Source: Streptomyces umbrinus
GTDB lineage: Bacteria; Actinomycetota; Actinomycetes; Streptomycetales; Streptomycetaceae
Direction of reading: 5' to 3'
Length of the DNA stretch: 64,000 nt
NCBI RefSeq assembly: GCF_030817415.1
Contig: NZ_JAUSZI010000002.1
Location: 9,052,001 to 9,116,000, forward strand
Shown: positions 11,503 to 21,213 of the stretch, piece after piece
Numbering within the stretch: the first letter of the stretch is position 1
How the letters are laid out: every line of letters begins with the position of its first letter
The notes under the pieces: generated by a model
Told to the model about the DNA's origin: nothing
The model's input: the letters and a program-made list of their open reading frames with translations, nothing else
Databases searched by the model: none
Translations under genes and position numbers: made by a program

Positions 11503-12042
11503 ATGGTTCTCGGGAGTGACCTCAGGCGGGGGACAGGCCGGGGGCTGGCGGTGGCGGTACTCGTCCTCGCCTCGGCTCTGACGGCCTGCGGCGACGACAG
11601 CGGCGGCGAGGACACGACTCCGCCCTCGCCCTCCGTGAAGCTGCCCAGCGCGACCGAGCCGAGTCCGAGCGCGAGCGCTCCGGACGATCCGGCGGCGGCC
11701 GAGAAGGAGATCAAGGAGAACTGGAGGAAGTTCTTCGACCCCGACGTCCCCCTGAAGGACAAACAGGCCGTCCTGGAGAACGGCGACAACATGGCGCAGG
11801 TCCTGGAGAGCTTCAGCGGCGACGAGCGCGGCGGGCAGGTGGAGGCGACCGTCGACCAGGTCGAGTTCACCGCGCCGACCGCGGCGAACGTGACGTACAC
11901 GCTCACCCTGAAGGGCGCCACGGTCATGCCGAACGCCGCGGGGACCGCCGTCGAGCAGGACGACACGTGGAAGGTGTCCGTCAAGACGCTGTGCGGTCTG
12001 GTCGGGCTGAGCGGCAATGCGTCGCCGGGTCCGGGTTGCTGA
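11503..12042 (+). CDS. Predicted lipoprotein
   Basis: A 179-residue secreted lipoprotein: an N-terminal hydrophobic segment (LAVAVLVLASALTAC) ends in a lipobox cysteine, then a Thr/Pro/Ser linker and a folded domain of about 110 residues (KEIKENWRKFFDP to WKVSVKTLCGLVGL). The domain has the look of small NTF2-like or low-molecular-weight extracellular domains, but I cannot name a family. Its 3' end overlaps the following receptor gene by 26 bases, so the two are probably translated together. The start is uncertain; no good ribosome binding site is visible. Confidence 0.65.
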   Translation: MVLGSDLRRGTGRGLAVAVLVLASALTACGDDSGGEDTTPPSPSVKLPSATEPSPSASAPDDPAAAEKEIKENWRKFFDPDVPLKDKQAVLENGDNMAQVLESFSGDERGGQVEATVDQVEFTAPTAANVTYTLTLKGATVMPNAAGTAVEQDDTWKVSVKTLCGLVGLSGNASPGPGC

Positions 12043-13321
12043 ATGCGCTGTCGCGGGCCTGCTGCTCCTGGTGGGCACGGCCTGCGGCAGCCGTCTCCCG
12101 GAGAGCGCCTTCGCCGACCGGTCCGACCGGCCGGGCCGTACACCCACGCAGAACACGGCGGAGCCCCTGCGCGTGGGCATCATCACGAGCGCCACCAGCC
12201 CGGTCGGCGGCAACACCTTCACCGGGCCGCGCGACGGCGCGAAGGCCTACTTCGACCGGCTGAACGCGCGCGGCGGCATCGACGGCCGCCGGGTCGACGT
12301 CCGCACGTGCGACGACGGCGGCAGCGGTGTCGGCAACAACGAATGCGTGCACAAGCTCGTCGACGAGGACAAGGTGGTCGCCCTCGTCGCCACCAGCGCG
12401 CTCGACTACGCGGGCGCCTCCCGCGTCTCACGCGCGCGCGTGCCCGACATCGGCGGACAGCCCATCGGCGCGGCGTACGACACCTATCCGCACCTCTACG
12501 GGATCTACGGCAGCCTCGCCCCCCGGAACGGAAAGCCAGGCTGGGACGGCAAGCTGTACGGCGGCACCGAGATCTACCGTTACTTCAAACGCGAGCAGGG
12601 CGCCCGGACGGCGGCCGTCGTCTCGTACAACCAGTCCGCGTCCGCCGCCTACGCCCGGCTCGTCACCCAGGGCCTGAAGGCCGAGGGCTACAAGGTGGTC
12701 ACCGAGCAGGTCGACTTCGCACTGCCCAACTTCCGTGCCGCGGCGGCCGATCTGAAGGAACAGGGCGCCGACGTGGTCTTCGACGCCATCGACACCTACG
12801 GCAACGCGCAGCTGTGCAAGGCGATGGACGACGTCGGCGCCGACGTCCTCGCCAAGGTCACCAACGTGCAGAACTGGACGTCCACCGTCCGCGAGGACTA
12901 CAAGGACGCGCCGCGCTGCCGCAACGCCCTGTGGGCGACGGGCGCGAGCCGCAACTACGACGACTCGGCCACGGACCACGAGGCCGTACGGGAGTTCCGG
13001 GACGGCACGAAGAACCTGAAGAGCCACTCCCAGTGGCAACTGGAGGGCTGGGCCGCCGCGATGTGGTTCACGGACGCGGCCAGGTCCTGCGCGAGAACGG
13101 GCGTCACGCGCGCGTGCGTCGACCGGTTCATGGACACGGGGAAGCCGTACACGGCCGACGGTCTGCTGCTGCCCGTCCGGTACGAGCGCCTGCCCGGACC
13201 CCCGAAGACCCGCAGGACCTGTCTCTCGGTGGCGCGCTGGGAGGACGCCCGCGGATGGGTGAGCCAGGGCGACATGAACGACGAATGCTTCGACGTGCCG
13301 CAGTTGCCCTATGAGCCCTGA
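12017..13321 (+). CDS. Branched-chain amino-acid-type ABC receptor lipoprotein (LivK/periplasmic-binding type I)
   Basis: A 434-residue extracellular solute-binding protein. A short signal sequence (CAVAGLLLLVGTAC) ends in a lipid-attachment Cys, followed by a type I binding fold: VGIITSATSPVGGNTFTGPR, then GAKAYFDRLNARGGIDG, DKVVALVAT and ADVVFDAIDTYGN, all typical of Leu/Ile/Val-binding proteins. It is encoded on the opposite strand to the livHM-livG-livF genes and is the likely receptor for them. The N-lobe GRRVDVRTCDDGGSG region and extra cysteines in the C-lobe are atypical, so the ligand is not predictable. Confidence 0.82.
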   Translation: MRRRVRVAECAVAGLLLLVGTACGSRLPESAFADRSDRPGRTPTQNTAEPLRVGIITSATSPVGGNTFTGPRDGAKAYFDRLNARGGIDGRRVDVRTCDDGGSGVGNNECVHKLVDEDKVVALVATSALDYAGASRVSRARVPDIGGQPIGAAYDTYPHLYGIYGSLAPRNGKPGWDGKLYGGTEIYRYFKREQGARTAAVVSYNQSASAAYARLVTQGLKAEGYKVVTEQVDFALPNFRAAAADLKEQGADVVFDAIDTYGNAQLCKAMDDVGADVLAKVTNVQNWTSTVREDYKDAPRCRNALWATGASRNYDDSATDHEAVREFRDGTKNLKSHSQWQLEGWAAAMWFTDAARSCARTGVTRACVDRFMDTGKPYTADGLLLPVRYERLPGPPKTRRTCLSVARWEDARGWVSQGDMNDECFDVPQLPYEP

Positions 13322-13369
13322 TGCGTCCCGGCGCCAAAAGGTTCCCCTATCCGGTTACCGATGGCGCAA

Positions 13370-13383
13370 CTGTTCGGGAACAG
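13370..13383. promoter_or_regulatory. Small palindrome upstream of the GT4 gene
   Basis: CTGTTC-GG-GAACAG is a perfect 6-bp inverted repeat 82 bases upstream of the GT4 start, in an otherwise featureless 143-base gap. It could be an operator; the cognate regulator is unknown. Confidence 0.25.
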
Positions 13384-13464
13384 GATGGTAAGCAAGCCCA
13401 ACCATCACCCCAACTCCCCGGTCTAACCCACAGGTAGCTGGACGAGCCGGAGATACGGGGACGC

Positions 13465-14733
13465 ATGCAGATCTCTTTCCTGATACACAACGCCTACGGA
13501 ATCGGGGGGACGATCCGGACGACGTACAACCTTGCGAACACCCTCGCCGAGCAGCACGACGTGGAGATCGTCTCCGTGCTGCGCCACCGCGACGAGCCGG
13601 TCTTCGCACTGGATCCACGGGTGCGCATGCGCCACCTCGTCGACATCCGCACGAACAGCCCGGGATATGAGGGCGACGACCCCGCCTACCGGACTCCGGC
13701 CCGCGTCTTCCCCCGAGGGGAGGTCCGCTACGACCAGTACAGCGCTCTGACCGACCGCCGTATCGCGGGCCACCTCTCGAAGGTCGACTCCGACGTGGTG
13801 ATCGGGACCCGGCCGGGACTGAACGTGCATCTGGCCCGCGAGACCAGACGGGGCCCGCTCCGCGTCGGCCAGGAGCACCTCACGCTCGACACCCACTCGG
13901 AGTCCCTGCGCACGGAACTGCGTGGCGCCTACCCGCGGCTCGACGCGCTCACCACGACGACTGAGGCGGACGCAGGGGCGTACCGCAAGAAGATGCGGCT
14001 GCCCGGCGTACACGTCGAGGCCGTCCCCAACCCGGTGCCCGCCCCCGGCATCGAGCCTGCGGACGGTTCCGGCAAGTGGGTCGTGGCGGCCGGGCGGCTC
14101 GCCCCGGTCAAGCGGTACGACCTGCTGATCAAGGCCTTCGACCGGGTGCGCCAGCAGCGGCCCGACTGGCGGCTGCGGATCTACGGCGGCGGCAAGCAGA
14201 AGGACAAGCTGCGCAGGCTCATCGACGAACTCGGCCTCTACAACCACGTGTTACTGATGGGCCCGGCGCATCCCATCGAGCCGGAGTGGGCCAAGGGATC
14301 CATCGCCGCCGTCACCTCCAGCCTGGAATCCTTCGGCATGACGATCGTCGAGGCCATGCGCTGCGGCCTGCCCGTCGTCTCCACGGACTGCCCGCACGGC
14401 CCGGGGGAGATCATCGACAACGGCGTGGACGGACGTCTCGTTCCCGTCGGCAACGTCGGGGCCATCGCCGACGGACTGCTCGAACTGATCAACAACGACG
14501 AGCTGCGGCAGCAGATGGCGCACGCCGCGCTCAAGGACTCCGCACGCTTCGACCCCGCCCGGATCGCCGAACGCTACGAGTCGATCTTCTCCGGTCTCGT
14601 CCCGCGCGGCGGCGACTCGAAGATCGGCCGGATGCGCGGCTCACTGCATCGCACGCGCGGCGCCCTGGTCGGCGGCGCGTATGCCGTTCGGGATGCCGGA
14701 CGGACCGTACTCGGGAAGGAGAACTCCGCATGA
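13465..14733 (+). CDS. Glycosyltransferase family 4, with a TTA codon
   Basis: A 422-residue GT-B enzyme that should transfer a sugar from a nucleotide donor to a cell-surface glycan. The N-lobe opens with FLIHNAYGIGGTIRT (acceptor side, Gly-rich loop); the C-lobe has VVAAGRLAPVKRYDLLIKAF and the donor-binding SSLESFGMTIVEAMRCGLPVVS, the classic GT4 EX7E block. Codon 263 (14251-14253) is TTA, the rare leucine codon read by the bldA tRNA, so expression may be restricted to development. The gene overlaps the next by four bases. Acceptor and sugar are unknown. Confidence 0.85.
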   Translation: MQISFLIHNAYGIGGTIRTTYNLANTLAEQHDVEIVSVLRHRDEPVFALDPRVRMRHLVDIRTNSPGYEGDDPAYRTPARVFPRGEVRYDQYSALTDRRIAGHLSKVDSDVVIGTRPGLNVHLARETRRGPLRVGQEHLTLDTHSESLRTELRGAYPRLDALTTTTEADAGAYRKKMRLPGVHVEAVPNPVPAPGIEPADGSGKWVVAAGRLAPVKRYDLLIKAFDRVRQQRPDWRLRIYGGGKQKDKLRRLIDELGLYNHVLLMGPAHPIEPEWAKGSIAAVTSSLESFGMTIVEAMRCGLPVVSTDCPHGPGEIIDNGVDGRLVPVGNVGAIADGLLELINNDELRQQMAHAALKDSARFDPARIAERYESIFSGLVPRGGDSKIGRMRGSLHRTRGALVGGAYAVRDAGRTVLGKENSA

Positions 14734-15578
14734 TGACGGTGGCTCCGCAGGCCTCGCACCGGCACTCCGAGAAGGACGTGACCATGCCTCCGGGCGCCGA
14801 CTGCATCGCCGACTCCGCGGGCGGGCTCACCTTCGACATCACCGACCCCGGTCCGGGCGCCGCGGCGGGCGACACGCATCTCGTGCTCCGGCACCGCGAC
14901 GGCGTTCAGGAGGTCCGGCTGCCGCTCACCCCGGCCGCCGACGGCCGGCTGCGTGCCGCGCTGCCCAGCAGCGTCGAACTGCCCGAGGGCCGCTGGGACG
15001 CCTACGCCCAGGTCGCCGGCGGCGAGCCGCAGCGCCTGGCACCCGGCCTCAACGATCTGCGCTCGCTCGTCGACCGGGTGCCGAGCGGTGCCCGCGGCCA
15101 TGTCGCCGTCCGTATCCCGTACGGCACCAAGCACGGCAACCTCTCCGTCCGCAGCTGGCTGCGCGCCCCGCACGCGGAGGCGGGCGAACTGCGCATCGGA
15201 AAGGCGGAGTTGGGCGTACGGGGTCAGGTGTACGGCGTCGAGCTCACCCCCGACGCCTACGCCGAACTGCGCGTCCGTGAGGTGCCGGAGACCGTGGTGC
15301 GGGCCGAAGTCACCCGGGACCAGGCCCGCTTCGGCCTCACGGTGGCCTACTCCGGGCTGACGGAGGGCGTCTGGGATCTGTGGCTGCGCCCGGCGGGGGA
15401 GACCGGGCCGCGGGTACGGATCGCCCGGCTGCTCGACGACATCGCCGACAAGAAGCCCATCTTCAGCTACCCGAAGGTCACGCTGGAGACGGCGTACGGC
15501 CCGGCGGAGGCCGGGCCGTACTACACGAGCGACAACGACCTGTCGGTGACCGTCACCCCGGTGACCTCACCGAAGTGA
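14730..15578 (+). CDS. Hypothetical protein coupled to the GT4 glycosyltransferase
   Basis: A 282-residue protein of unknown family, with no signal peptide. It looks like two similar beta-rich modules: one around [34 protein letters not shown] to [17 protein letters not shown], another around [22 protein letters not shown] to [19 protein letters not shown]. Such modules occur beside glycosyltransferases of surface-polymer clusters in Streptomyces. ATG 14730 overlaps the upstream stop (ATGA) and has GGAGAA before it, so it is co-translated with the GT4 gene. The 3' end overlaps the convergent epoxide hydrolase by 12 bases. Confidence 0.75.
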   Translation: MMTVAPQASHRHSEKDVTMPPGADCIADSAGGLTFDITDPGPGAAAGDTHLVLRHRDGVQEVRLPLTPAADGRLRAALPSSVELPEGRWDAYAQVAGGEPQRLAPGLNDLRSLVDRVPSGARGHVAVRIPYGTKHGNLSVRSWLRAPHAEAGELRIGKAELGVRGQVYGVELTPDAYAELRVREVPETVVRAEVTRDQARFGLTVAYSGLTEGVWDLWLRPAGETGPRVRIARLLDDIADKKPIFSYPKVTLETAYGPAEAGPYYTSDNDLSVTVTPVTSPK

Positions 15579-16742
15579 GCCGAAGAACTCCCTGATGTCG
15601 CCGGTCAGCAACTCCGGTACCTCCAGGGCCGCGAAGTGCCCGCCGCGGTCGAACTCCGTCCAGCGGACAACGGTGTTGGTCTCCTCGGTCCAGCGCCGGA
15701 TCGCCACGTCCTCGCCGAAGTTCGCGACGGCGGTGGGCACTTCGGAGCGCGTGACGGGGAACCAGTCACCGCTGTGCCCGTTCTCGTAGTACATCCGCGC
15801 CGCCGAACCGGCCGTCCCGGTCAGCCAGTACAGCATCACGTTGGTGAGCAGCGTGTCCCGGTCGACCGCGTCCTCCGGCAGCTCAGCCGAGGAGTGCGTC
15901 CACTCCTTGAACTTCTCCATGATCCAGGCGAGTTGGCCGACGGGTGAGTCGGTCAGGCCGTACGCGAGAGTCTGCGGGCGGGTCGACTGGAGCACGTTGT
16001 AGCCGAAGCCGTCGCTGGTGAACCGGCCGATCGCCGCGAGGCTCTGCCGCTCCCGGTCCGTCAGTTCGGCCTGGACGTCCTCGGCCACGGGACCGAGTGG
16101 GATGAAGCCGACGGACGCCGCGTTCACGTGGACCCCGATCACCGACTCGGGCGCGACCCGGCCGAGCGCGGGCGAGATCAGCGCGCCCAGGTCGCCGCCC
16201 TGCGCGCCGTACCGCTCGTAGCCGAGCCGGCGCATCAGCTCGGCCCACGCCCGGGCCGTACGGCCGACGTTCCAGCCGCGGTCCTTCGTCGGCCCCGAGA
16301 AGCCGAAGCCGGGGATGGCCGGGATCACCAGGTGGAAGGCGTCGGCCGGGTCGCCGCCGTGGGCGCGCGGGTCGCTGAGCGGGCCGATCAGGCCGAGGAA
16401 CTCCACGATCGAGCCGGGCCAGCCGTGCGTCAGGATCAGCGGCACCGCGTCCGGCTCGGGCGAGCGGACGTGCAGGAAGTGCACCTGCGCGCCGTCGATC
16501 TCCGTCACGAACTGCGGGATCTCGTTCAGGGCCGCCTCGTGCTTGCGCCAGTCGTACGCGCCGCGCCAGTGGTCGGCCAGCTCACGGAGATACGGCAGCG
16601 AGGCTCCGTACTCCCAGCCCGCGCCCGGGAGCTCGTCGGGCCAGCGGGTCAGGTCCAGGCGGGTGTGCAGGTCGTCGAGCTGCGCCTGAGGGATGTCGAT
16701 CCGGAACGGGCGGATCTCTTCGCTTGCGCTGTTGTCTGCCAT
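15567..16742 (-). CDS. Epoxide hydrolase (alpha/beta fold, EHN type)
   Basis: A 391-residue microsomal-type epoxide hydrolase, which opens epoxides to diols with water. The N-terminal EHN region ([21 protein letters not shown], with [14 protein letters not shown]) is followed by the oxyanion segment HGWPGS (near 107-111), the nucleophile Asp in GGDLGA (near 184), cap-domain tyrosines, and the C-terminal His in [10 protein letters not shown]. Length and order match the family. The gene is divergent from a WYL regulator and shares a 25-bp palindromic operator with it, so induction by an epoxide or related compound is a reasonable inference. Confidence 0.9.
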   Translation of the reverse strand: MADNSASEEIRPFRIDIPQAQLDDLHTRLDLTRWPDELPGAGWEYGASLPYLRELADHWRGAYDWRKHEAALNEIPQFVTEIDGAQVHFLHVRSPEPDAVPLILTHGWPGSIVEFLGLIGPLSDPRAHGGDPADAFHLVIPAIPGFGFSGPTKDRGWNVGRTARAWAELMRRLGYERYGAQGGDLGALISPALGRVAPESVIGVHVNAASVGFIPLGPVAEDVQAELTDRERQSLAAIGRFTSDGFGYNVLQSTRPQTLAYGLTDSPVGQLAWIMEKFKEWTHSSAELPEDAVDRDTLLTNVMLYWLTGTAGSAARMYYENGHSGDWFPVTRSEVPTAVANFGEDVAIRRWTEETNTVVRWTEFDRGGHFAALEVPELLTGDIREFFGSLR

Positions 16743-16761
16743 GTCTCGTAAGGTACGCACC

Positions 16762-16786
16762 ATTGCGGACAGGTACTGTCCGCAAT
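16762..16786. promoter_or_regulatory. Operator between epoxide hydrolase and WYL regulator
   Basis: ATTGCGGACAG (16762-16772) and CTGTCCGCAAT (16776-16786) form a perfect 11-bp inverted repeat around GTA. It lies 20 bases from the hydrolase start and 20 from the preferred regulator start, so one site could control both divergent promoters. Confidence 0.8.
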
Positions 16787-16805
16787 GCCTGGCAGACTCG
16801 GATTC

Positions 16806-17798
16806 ATGTTGGAGACCTCGGCACGACTCCTGCGTCTGCTCTCGCTGCTGCAGGCGCACCGCGAATGGTCGGGCGCGGCCCTGGCCGACCGCCTCGGCGT
16901 CACCCCGCGCACGGTCCGCCGCGACGTGGACCGGCTGCGCGAACTCGGCTATCCGGTGAACGCCAGCCCCGGCACGGGCGGCGGCTATCAGCTCGGTGTG
17001 GGCGCCGAACTGCCACCGCTGCTCCTCGACGACGACGAGGCGGTCGCCGTGGCCGTCGGCCTGCGCACCGCCGCCGGACAGGGCATCGAAGGCATCGGCG
17101 AGACCTCCGTACGCGCCCTCACCAAGCTCGAACAGGTGCTGCCGCACCGGCTGCGCCGCCGGGTCGGCGCCCTCAACGCCTTCACCGTGCCGATGCTGCG
17201 CGGCCCCCAGCCCTCCGCCGTCGACCCGGCCGTCCTGACCGACCTGGCCGCCGCCTGCCGCGACTCGGAGCGGCTGCGCTTCGAGTACCGCGACCACGGC
17301 GGTTCCTCGACCCGCCGCACGGTCGAACCGCACCGACTGGTGTGCACCGAGCGCCGCTGGTATCTGGTCGCCTGGGACGTCGACCGCGACGACTGGCGTA
17401 CGTTCCGGGCCGACCGCGTCACGCCCAAACCGCCCCACGGACCGCGCTTCACGCCCCGGCAGCCGCCCGCCGACGACCTGGCCGCCTATGTGTCCAAGGG
17501 CGTGTCCGTCCGCGCGTACGCCACACACGCCGTCGTCCGGCTGCTCGTGCCGAAGGAGGAGGCGGCCCAGCGGATCTCGCCCTCGGCCGGGACGCTGGAG
17601 GCGGAGAGCGACGGCAGCTGCATCCTGCGCACCGGGGCCGCGAGCCTCGACGTGATGGTGATCCACGTGATGCTGATGGGCGTCGAGTTCGAGGTGCTGG
17701 AACCCGTCGAGCTCGTCGAGGCGATCAGGACGGCACGGGACCGGCTGACCCGGACGCTGGAGCGGGCTGCGCCGGAAGGACGGCGTACGGCCTCCTGA
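16806..17798 (+). CDS. WYL-domain transcriptional regulator (YafY-like)
   Basis: A 330-residue DNA-binding regulator. An N-terminal DeoR-like helix-turn-helix ([32 protein letters not shown]) is followed by [17 protein letters not shown], the standard start of this family. The middle is the WYL sensor ([22 protein letters not shown]) and the C-terminus a WCX-type region. I prefer ATG 16806 because family members commonly begin [15 protein letters not shown] 16785 would overlap the palindrome. It probably represses itself and the divergent epoxide hydrolase; the ligand is unknown. Confidence 0.88.
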   Translation: MLETSARLLRLLSLLQAHREWSGAALADRLGVTPRTVRRDVDRLRELGYPVNASPGTGGGYQLGVGAELPPLLLDDDEAVAVAVGLRTAAGQGIEGIGETSVRALTKLEQVLPHRLRRRVGALNAFTVPMLRGPQPSAVDPAVLTDLAAACRDSERLRFEYRDHGGSSTRRTVEPHRLVCTERRWYLVAWDVDRDDWRTFRADRVTPKPPHGPRFTPRQPPADDLAAYVSKGVSVRAYATHAVVRLLVPKEEAAQRISPSAGTLEAESDGSCILRTGAASLDVMVIHVMLMGVEFEVLEPVELVEAIRTARDRLTRTLERAAPEGRRTAS

Positions 17799-18149
17799 GG
17801 CGTGGGTCCTGTGCTTGAGCCATGTATTTCCTATGGTGTGTCAGCTTCTGGAACACACCCCGGAATCGGAAAAGAAAGGCACGGACACGGGGTCGGCAAC
17901 GCGTTTTCCGGTCGGCTATTCGGCCTGCGGTCGCGGTGGTCCCGGGTACTCCCGAATTACGTTCGAAGGCGGGCGGAACACGTGCGGAACCGCTCGTACG
18001 TGTGATGGCCCGATGTGCAGCAGTTCATGTCGCGGCGGCCGAAACGGGTGTCGTTGTCCTGTGACAGAAGCGTGACCGGAGAGGGACCGGTGACTGATGG
18101 TGGCGGGTCCGGGCTTCCGTCGCCGCATTCCGCCGCCTAACGTGGCGGC
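17799..18149. other. 351-base gap without a confident gene
   Basis: The first 250 bases are noticeably less GC-rich than the surroundings. Short open frames exist on both strands (for example a cysteine-containing one at 17815-18075), but their codon use does not look coding and none has a good ribosome binding site. The end of the gap holds the leader of the I78 gene. Confidence 0.4.
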
Positions 18150-18365
18150 ATGGCACCGATTCCCACTCCTCCCGCAGAACCCTCGGACACTCCGGACGCG
18201 TACGTCGGACTGGAGGCGGGCGGCGCCGAGCGGCTGGCCCGTGAACGCGGCTGGTCCACGGTGCGGTCGCTGCCACCGGGCGCGATCATCACGATGGAGT
18301 ACCTCTCGGGGCGGCTGAACTTCGAGGTCGCCGACGGCCGGGTGACGCGCTGCTGGAAGGGCTGA
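18150..18365 (+). CDS. I78-family peptidase inhibitor-like small protein
   Basis: A 71-residue protein matching the I78 (Aspergillus elastase inhibitor-like) pattern: a Gly-Trp turn in RERGWSTVRSLPPGAIITMEYLSGRLNFEV and a short ending with Cys (VTRCWKG). These proteins bind serine proteases through an exposed loop. There is no signal peptide, so a cytoplasmic role is more likely. The window also encodes two secreted S1 proteases, but no direct link is shown. ATG 18150 follows a short leader; the gene ends before a strong terminator. Confidence 0.75.
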   Translation: MAPIPTPPAEPSDTPDAYVGLEAGGAERLARERGWSTVRSLPPGAIITMEYLSGRLNFEVADGRVTRCWKG

Positions 18366-18431
18366 CCCGCCACCTGTCCGCACATCGTGAGACGCGCACG
18401 TCGTGAGAGCGCGCTTCGTGAAGCATGGCAA

Positions 18432-18476
18432 GCACGGCGAAGGCCCCGGTTCAAGGAGCCGGGGCCTTCGCCGTGC
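18432..18476. terminator. Terminator between I78 gene and PAP2 gene
   Basis: A perfect 18-bp stem (18432-18449 with 18459-18476) with a 9-base loop lies between the convergent genes at 18365 and 18518 and can stop both. Confidence 0.85.
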
Positions 18477-18517
18477 GCGGGGCGTGGTGTGTGCGTACCG
18501 GGCCCCGCAGTCCTTGC

Positions 18518-19546
18518 TCAGCCGCCCGTCAGGGGGCGGGCCGAGGTGGTGCCACGTGTCACTCGGTCCGACTGCGGAGGTCTGCGGCTTCCGATGGGCG
18601 TGACAGGGGTGCGCTCAGAGCGGGCCAGATGCGGGCCCGGGGCCAGGTAGCCGCCCTGCGGCCGAGGCGGCCGGGAGGCGGCCACCGGCTCGCGCACCAC
18701 GGGCTCCTCGTCGCCGGCCGGGCTGTCGAGCGGGGAGAGCGCCACGGGAGCGCCCACCGGGGCGGCCGGAGCGGGCGCGGTGCCGCGACGGCGGTTGCGC
18801 CAGGCGTCGCGCAGGTCGAAGATCCCGGTCTCGGCGCGCGCGATCAGCGGCTCGCACCAGGGCAGCGCGAGCAGGATCAGCAGGCCGGCGGCCCAGCCGA
18901 GCACCACGTCGCTCAACCAGTGCGTACCGAGGTAGACGGTGGTCAGGCCGACGCCGAGAGAGACCACGGCGGAGACGGCCGACAGCCAGCGGCGGGCGCG
19001 CGGCGTCGAGGCCAGATAGGCGAGGATGCCCCAGGTCACGACGGCGTTGGCGGTGTGGCCCGAAGGGAATATGTCGCCGCCCAGCCACATCTCGTTCGAG
19101 CCGACGCTGGTCGCGTAGTGCGGACCGAGACGGCCCATGCTCAGCTTCGCGGCGCCCACCGTGATGTTCAGCAGGAGCAGCGAGGCGCCCAGGACGAGCA
19201 GCGGGCGCAGGGTGTGCTGCCGCCAGGAACGCCAGCCCAGCCAGGCCGCGATCATCACGGCGGTGGGGCCGCGCTGGCCCAGCACCACGTAGTAGTCGAG
19301 GAACGCGTGGATCTCCGGCCACTGCTGGTACGGCCGGAAGAACATGACCTGCCAGTCGAACCGGACCAGCCACGATGTGATCACGATGGCCCACACGATG
19401 GCGACGTAGAAGGCGAGCGTGGACGCGAAGAGGACCACTCGGTGCCGGCTCATCCTGGGCACGTCGATGTGGGCCGGTCGTTCCGGCTCACGGTCCAGCC
19501 GGGCGAAGACCCGGTCCAGACGAGTCAGCTTTCGTTCGGTACGCAC
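18518..19546 (-). CDS. PAP2-family membrane phosphatase
   Basis: A 342-residue integral membrane protein of the PAP2/type 2 phosphatidic acid phosphatase family, which removes phosphate from lipid phosphates such as undecaprenyl pyrophosphate or phosphatidate. About six hydrophobic segments are visible from residue 35 to 235. The motif set is present: K and R in AAKLSMGRLGPH, PSGHT, and the catalytic His-Asp in VYLGTHWLSD. The last 90 residues are a cytoplasmic Pro/Arg/Ala-rich tail. The start at 19546 gives a basic N-terminus. The substrate cannot be told from sequence. Confidence 0.85.
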   Translation of the reverse strand: MRTERKLTRLDRVFARLDREPERPAHIDVPRMSRHRVVLFASTLAFYVAIVWAIVITSWLVRFDWQVMFFRPYQQWPEIHAFLDYYVVLGQRGPTAVMIAAWLGWRSWRQHTLRPLLVLGASLLLLNITVGAAKLSMGRLGPHYATSVGSNEMWLGGDIFPSGHTANAVVTWGILAYLASTPRARRWLSAVSAVVSLGVGLTTVYLGTHWLSDVVLGWAAGLLILLALPWCEPLIARAETGIFDLRDAWRNRRRGTAPAPAAPVGAPVALSPLDSPAGDEEPVVREPVAASRPPRPQGGYLAPGPHLARSERTPVTPIGSRRPPQSDRVTRGTTSARPLTGG

Positions 19547-19783
19547 TCAATCGACGTTACAGCGAGTGAGCTGTGTTCCAGGCCGAAGCACCCTCTTTGT
19601 GATGACGATGTGATGTGGGATTGCTCTCAGGAGGGCGTTTATTTCCTTGGATTATGGAATCCCTCGTGCGCTCTCCCTTCCATTCGATTGATCATTCCAA
19701 TGTGAAGTTTTGGGACGCTTTTGAATTCGTTCACCGAATGCTCGCACGCACTTCTCCGGCCGCTCACCCGCCACCCTGGGTGA
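19547..19783. other. AT-rich intergenic segment
   Basis: About 240 bases between two minus-strand genes. The part from 19600 to 19740 is much lower in GC than anything nearby (runs such as TTTATTTCC and GAATTCGTTCACC). It must contain the promoter of the PAP2 gene. No gene was recognised. Confidence 0.4.
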
Positions 19784-20953
19784 TCACGGCGGGCCGGAGC
19801 CGTTCAGCCAGAAGGCGCCGTACACCGACGAGGCCGCCGCCACACCGCCCAGCACCCATGCCGACCTGGAGGTTCGCAGTCGGGCGAGGGCCAGGGCGGG
19901 GGGCAGCAGCAGGGGGAAGGCGGGCAGCAGAAGGCGTGGTTTCGAGCCGAAGTAGCTCGACGCGCACAGGGCGAGCAGGGTGACGACCCCCGCGTACACC
20001 AGAAGCGGCAGCGGCTGCCGCTGCCGTACGCAGATCACGTACAGCCAGACCAGCAGGCCGACCCCGATGATCAGCGCGAGTCCGGCGAGGGCCGACGGGA
20101 ACGACGTGAACTTGTCGCCGACGAAGCGGGCGAAGGCGTAGCCGCCGTCGAAGCCGTTGCGCCAGCCCGCCTGGACGTCGAGATAGCCCAGCGGGCCCTT
20201 CCCCGTGTGACGGCCGACCCACAGGACGTAGCCGGCGGCGCCGAGGGGCGCGATCAGCATGGTCAGGGCGCGCCGCCATCTCGGTGCGCCGGTCCGTGCC
20301 GGAACACTCCGCTCCCGTACGAACGAGGCGATCGCCGCCACCCAGACGGCCGCGACCACCGCCGCGCCCACCGGGCGGGTCAGGCCGGCCAGCGACGCGA
20401 GCAGGCCCGCGGTCAGCCAGCGGCCGGTCAGGACCGCGTACAGCGACCAGGCGGCGAGCGCCGTGAACAGCGACTCGCTGTACGCCATCGACTGCACGAT
20501 GCCGACGGGCAGGACCGCCCACAGCAGCACCGCGCAGATCCCGCCCCGGGACCCGTACACATGGTCCGCGACCGCGAAGATCCCCCAGGCCGCGGCGAGC
20601 GAGGCCAGCACGCTGACCAGCAGACCCGCGTCCGCGTGGGAAAGAGGGGTGACCGCCGCGAAGGCACGCTCCAGCCAGGGCAGCAGCGGGAAGAACGCCA
20701 GGTTCGAGTGCACGTCCCCGTTGGGCAGCCGCACCTCATAGCCGTAGCCGAGCTCGGCGACCCGCGTGTACCAGAGGGAGTCCCAGCGGGCGGAGAGCAG
20801 CTGGTGCGCGCTCTTGTCCCGCGCGGCGCTCCACACGGCCAGCGTCACCAGGCCCAGCGCGCGCACCGCCGCGTATCCGAGGAGAGCGGGCGCGGCACGG
20901 CGCCAGGCGGGTCCCGCACGGGGCGGCGCGACGGGCGTTTCAAGATCGGTCAC
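19784..20953 (-). CDS. PIG-V-like mannosyltransferase (integral membrane GT-C)
   Basis: A 389-residue polytopic membrane protein resembling the PIG-V family, which adds mannose from a polyprenyl-phosphate donor. The family features are DSLWYTRVAELGYG, then HSNLAFFPLLPWLERAF, and AYSESLFTALAAWSLY, with around ten membrane segments. I chose GTG 20953 (start VTDLETPV) since upstream codons look non-coding; no earlier start has a good ribosome binding site. It may modify surface proteins or lipids. It is divergent from the MFS transporter at 21214. Confidence 0.75.
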   Translation of the reverse strand: MTDLETPVAPPRAGPAWRRAAPALLGYAAVRALGLVTLAVWSAARDKSAHQLLSARWDSLWYTRVAELGYGYEVRLPNGDVHSNLAFFPLLPWLERAFAAVTPLSHADAGLLVSVLASLAAAWGIFAVADHVYGSRGGICAVLLWAVLPVGIVQSMAYSESLFTALAAWSLYAVLTGRWLTAGLLASLAGLTRPVGAAVVAAVWVAAIASFVRERSVPARTGAPRWRRALTMLIAPLGAAGYVLWVGRHTGKGPLGYLDVQAGWRNGFDGGYAFARFVGDKFTSFPSALAGLALIIGVGLLVWLYVICVRQRQPLPLLVYAGVVTLLALCASSYFGSKPRLLLPAFPLLLPPALALARLRTSRSAWVLGGVAAASSVYGAFWLNGSGPP

Positions 20954-21213
20954 GGGCTCGATTATCGATGCCGCCAGGAACCGGGGACCCCGGCGGGGCG
21001 TGCTTGGCCACGGGGGAGCGTGGCGCACGCCACACGTGTCGACGAGGAACGTGAGAGGTCCGCCACCTGTCCTCCGTGGGAACTCGCGTACCCTGACCAA
21101 TCACTCGCCTTTGTTGCGTGGGTCCGGGACACCGCTCCTCCTGGGCCGCAGCCGCAGGGAGTCCCCACCCAGCGGATCCGCCGAACGCGAGGGAACATCT
21201 GGGAGGTACGTAC

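Noticed and set aside
13370..13383. LexA box before the GT4 gene
   Set aside because: The palindrome is GTTC-GG-GAAC, the reverse order of the SOS consensus GAAC-N4-GTTC.
17815..18075. Possible 86-residue Cys-containing protein
   Set aside because: No ribosome site, no conserved pattern, third-position GC not typical of genes here.
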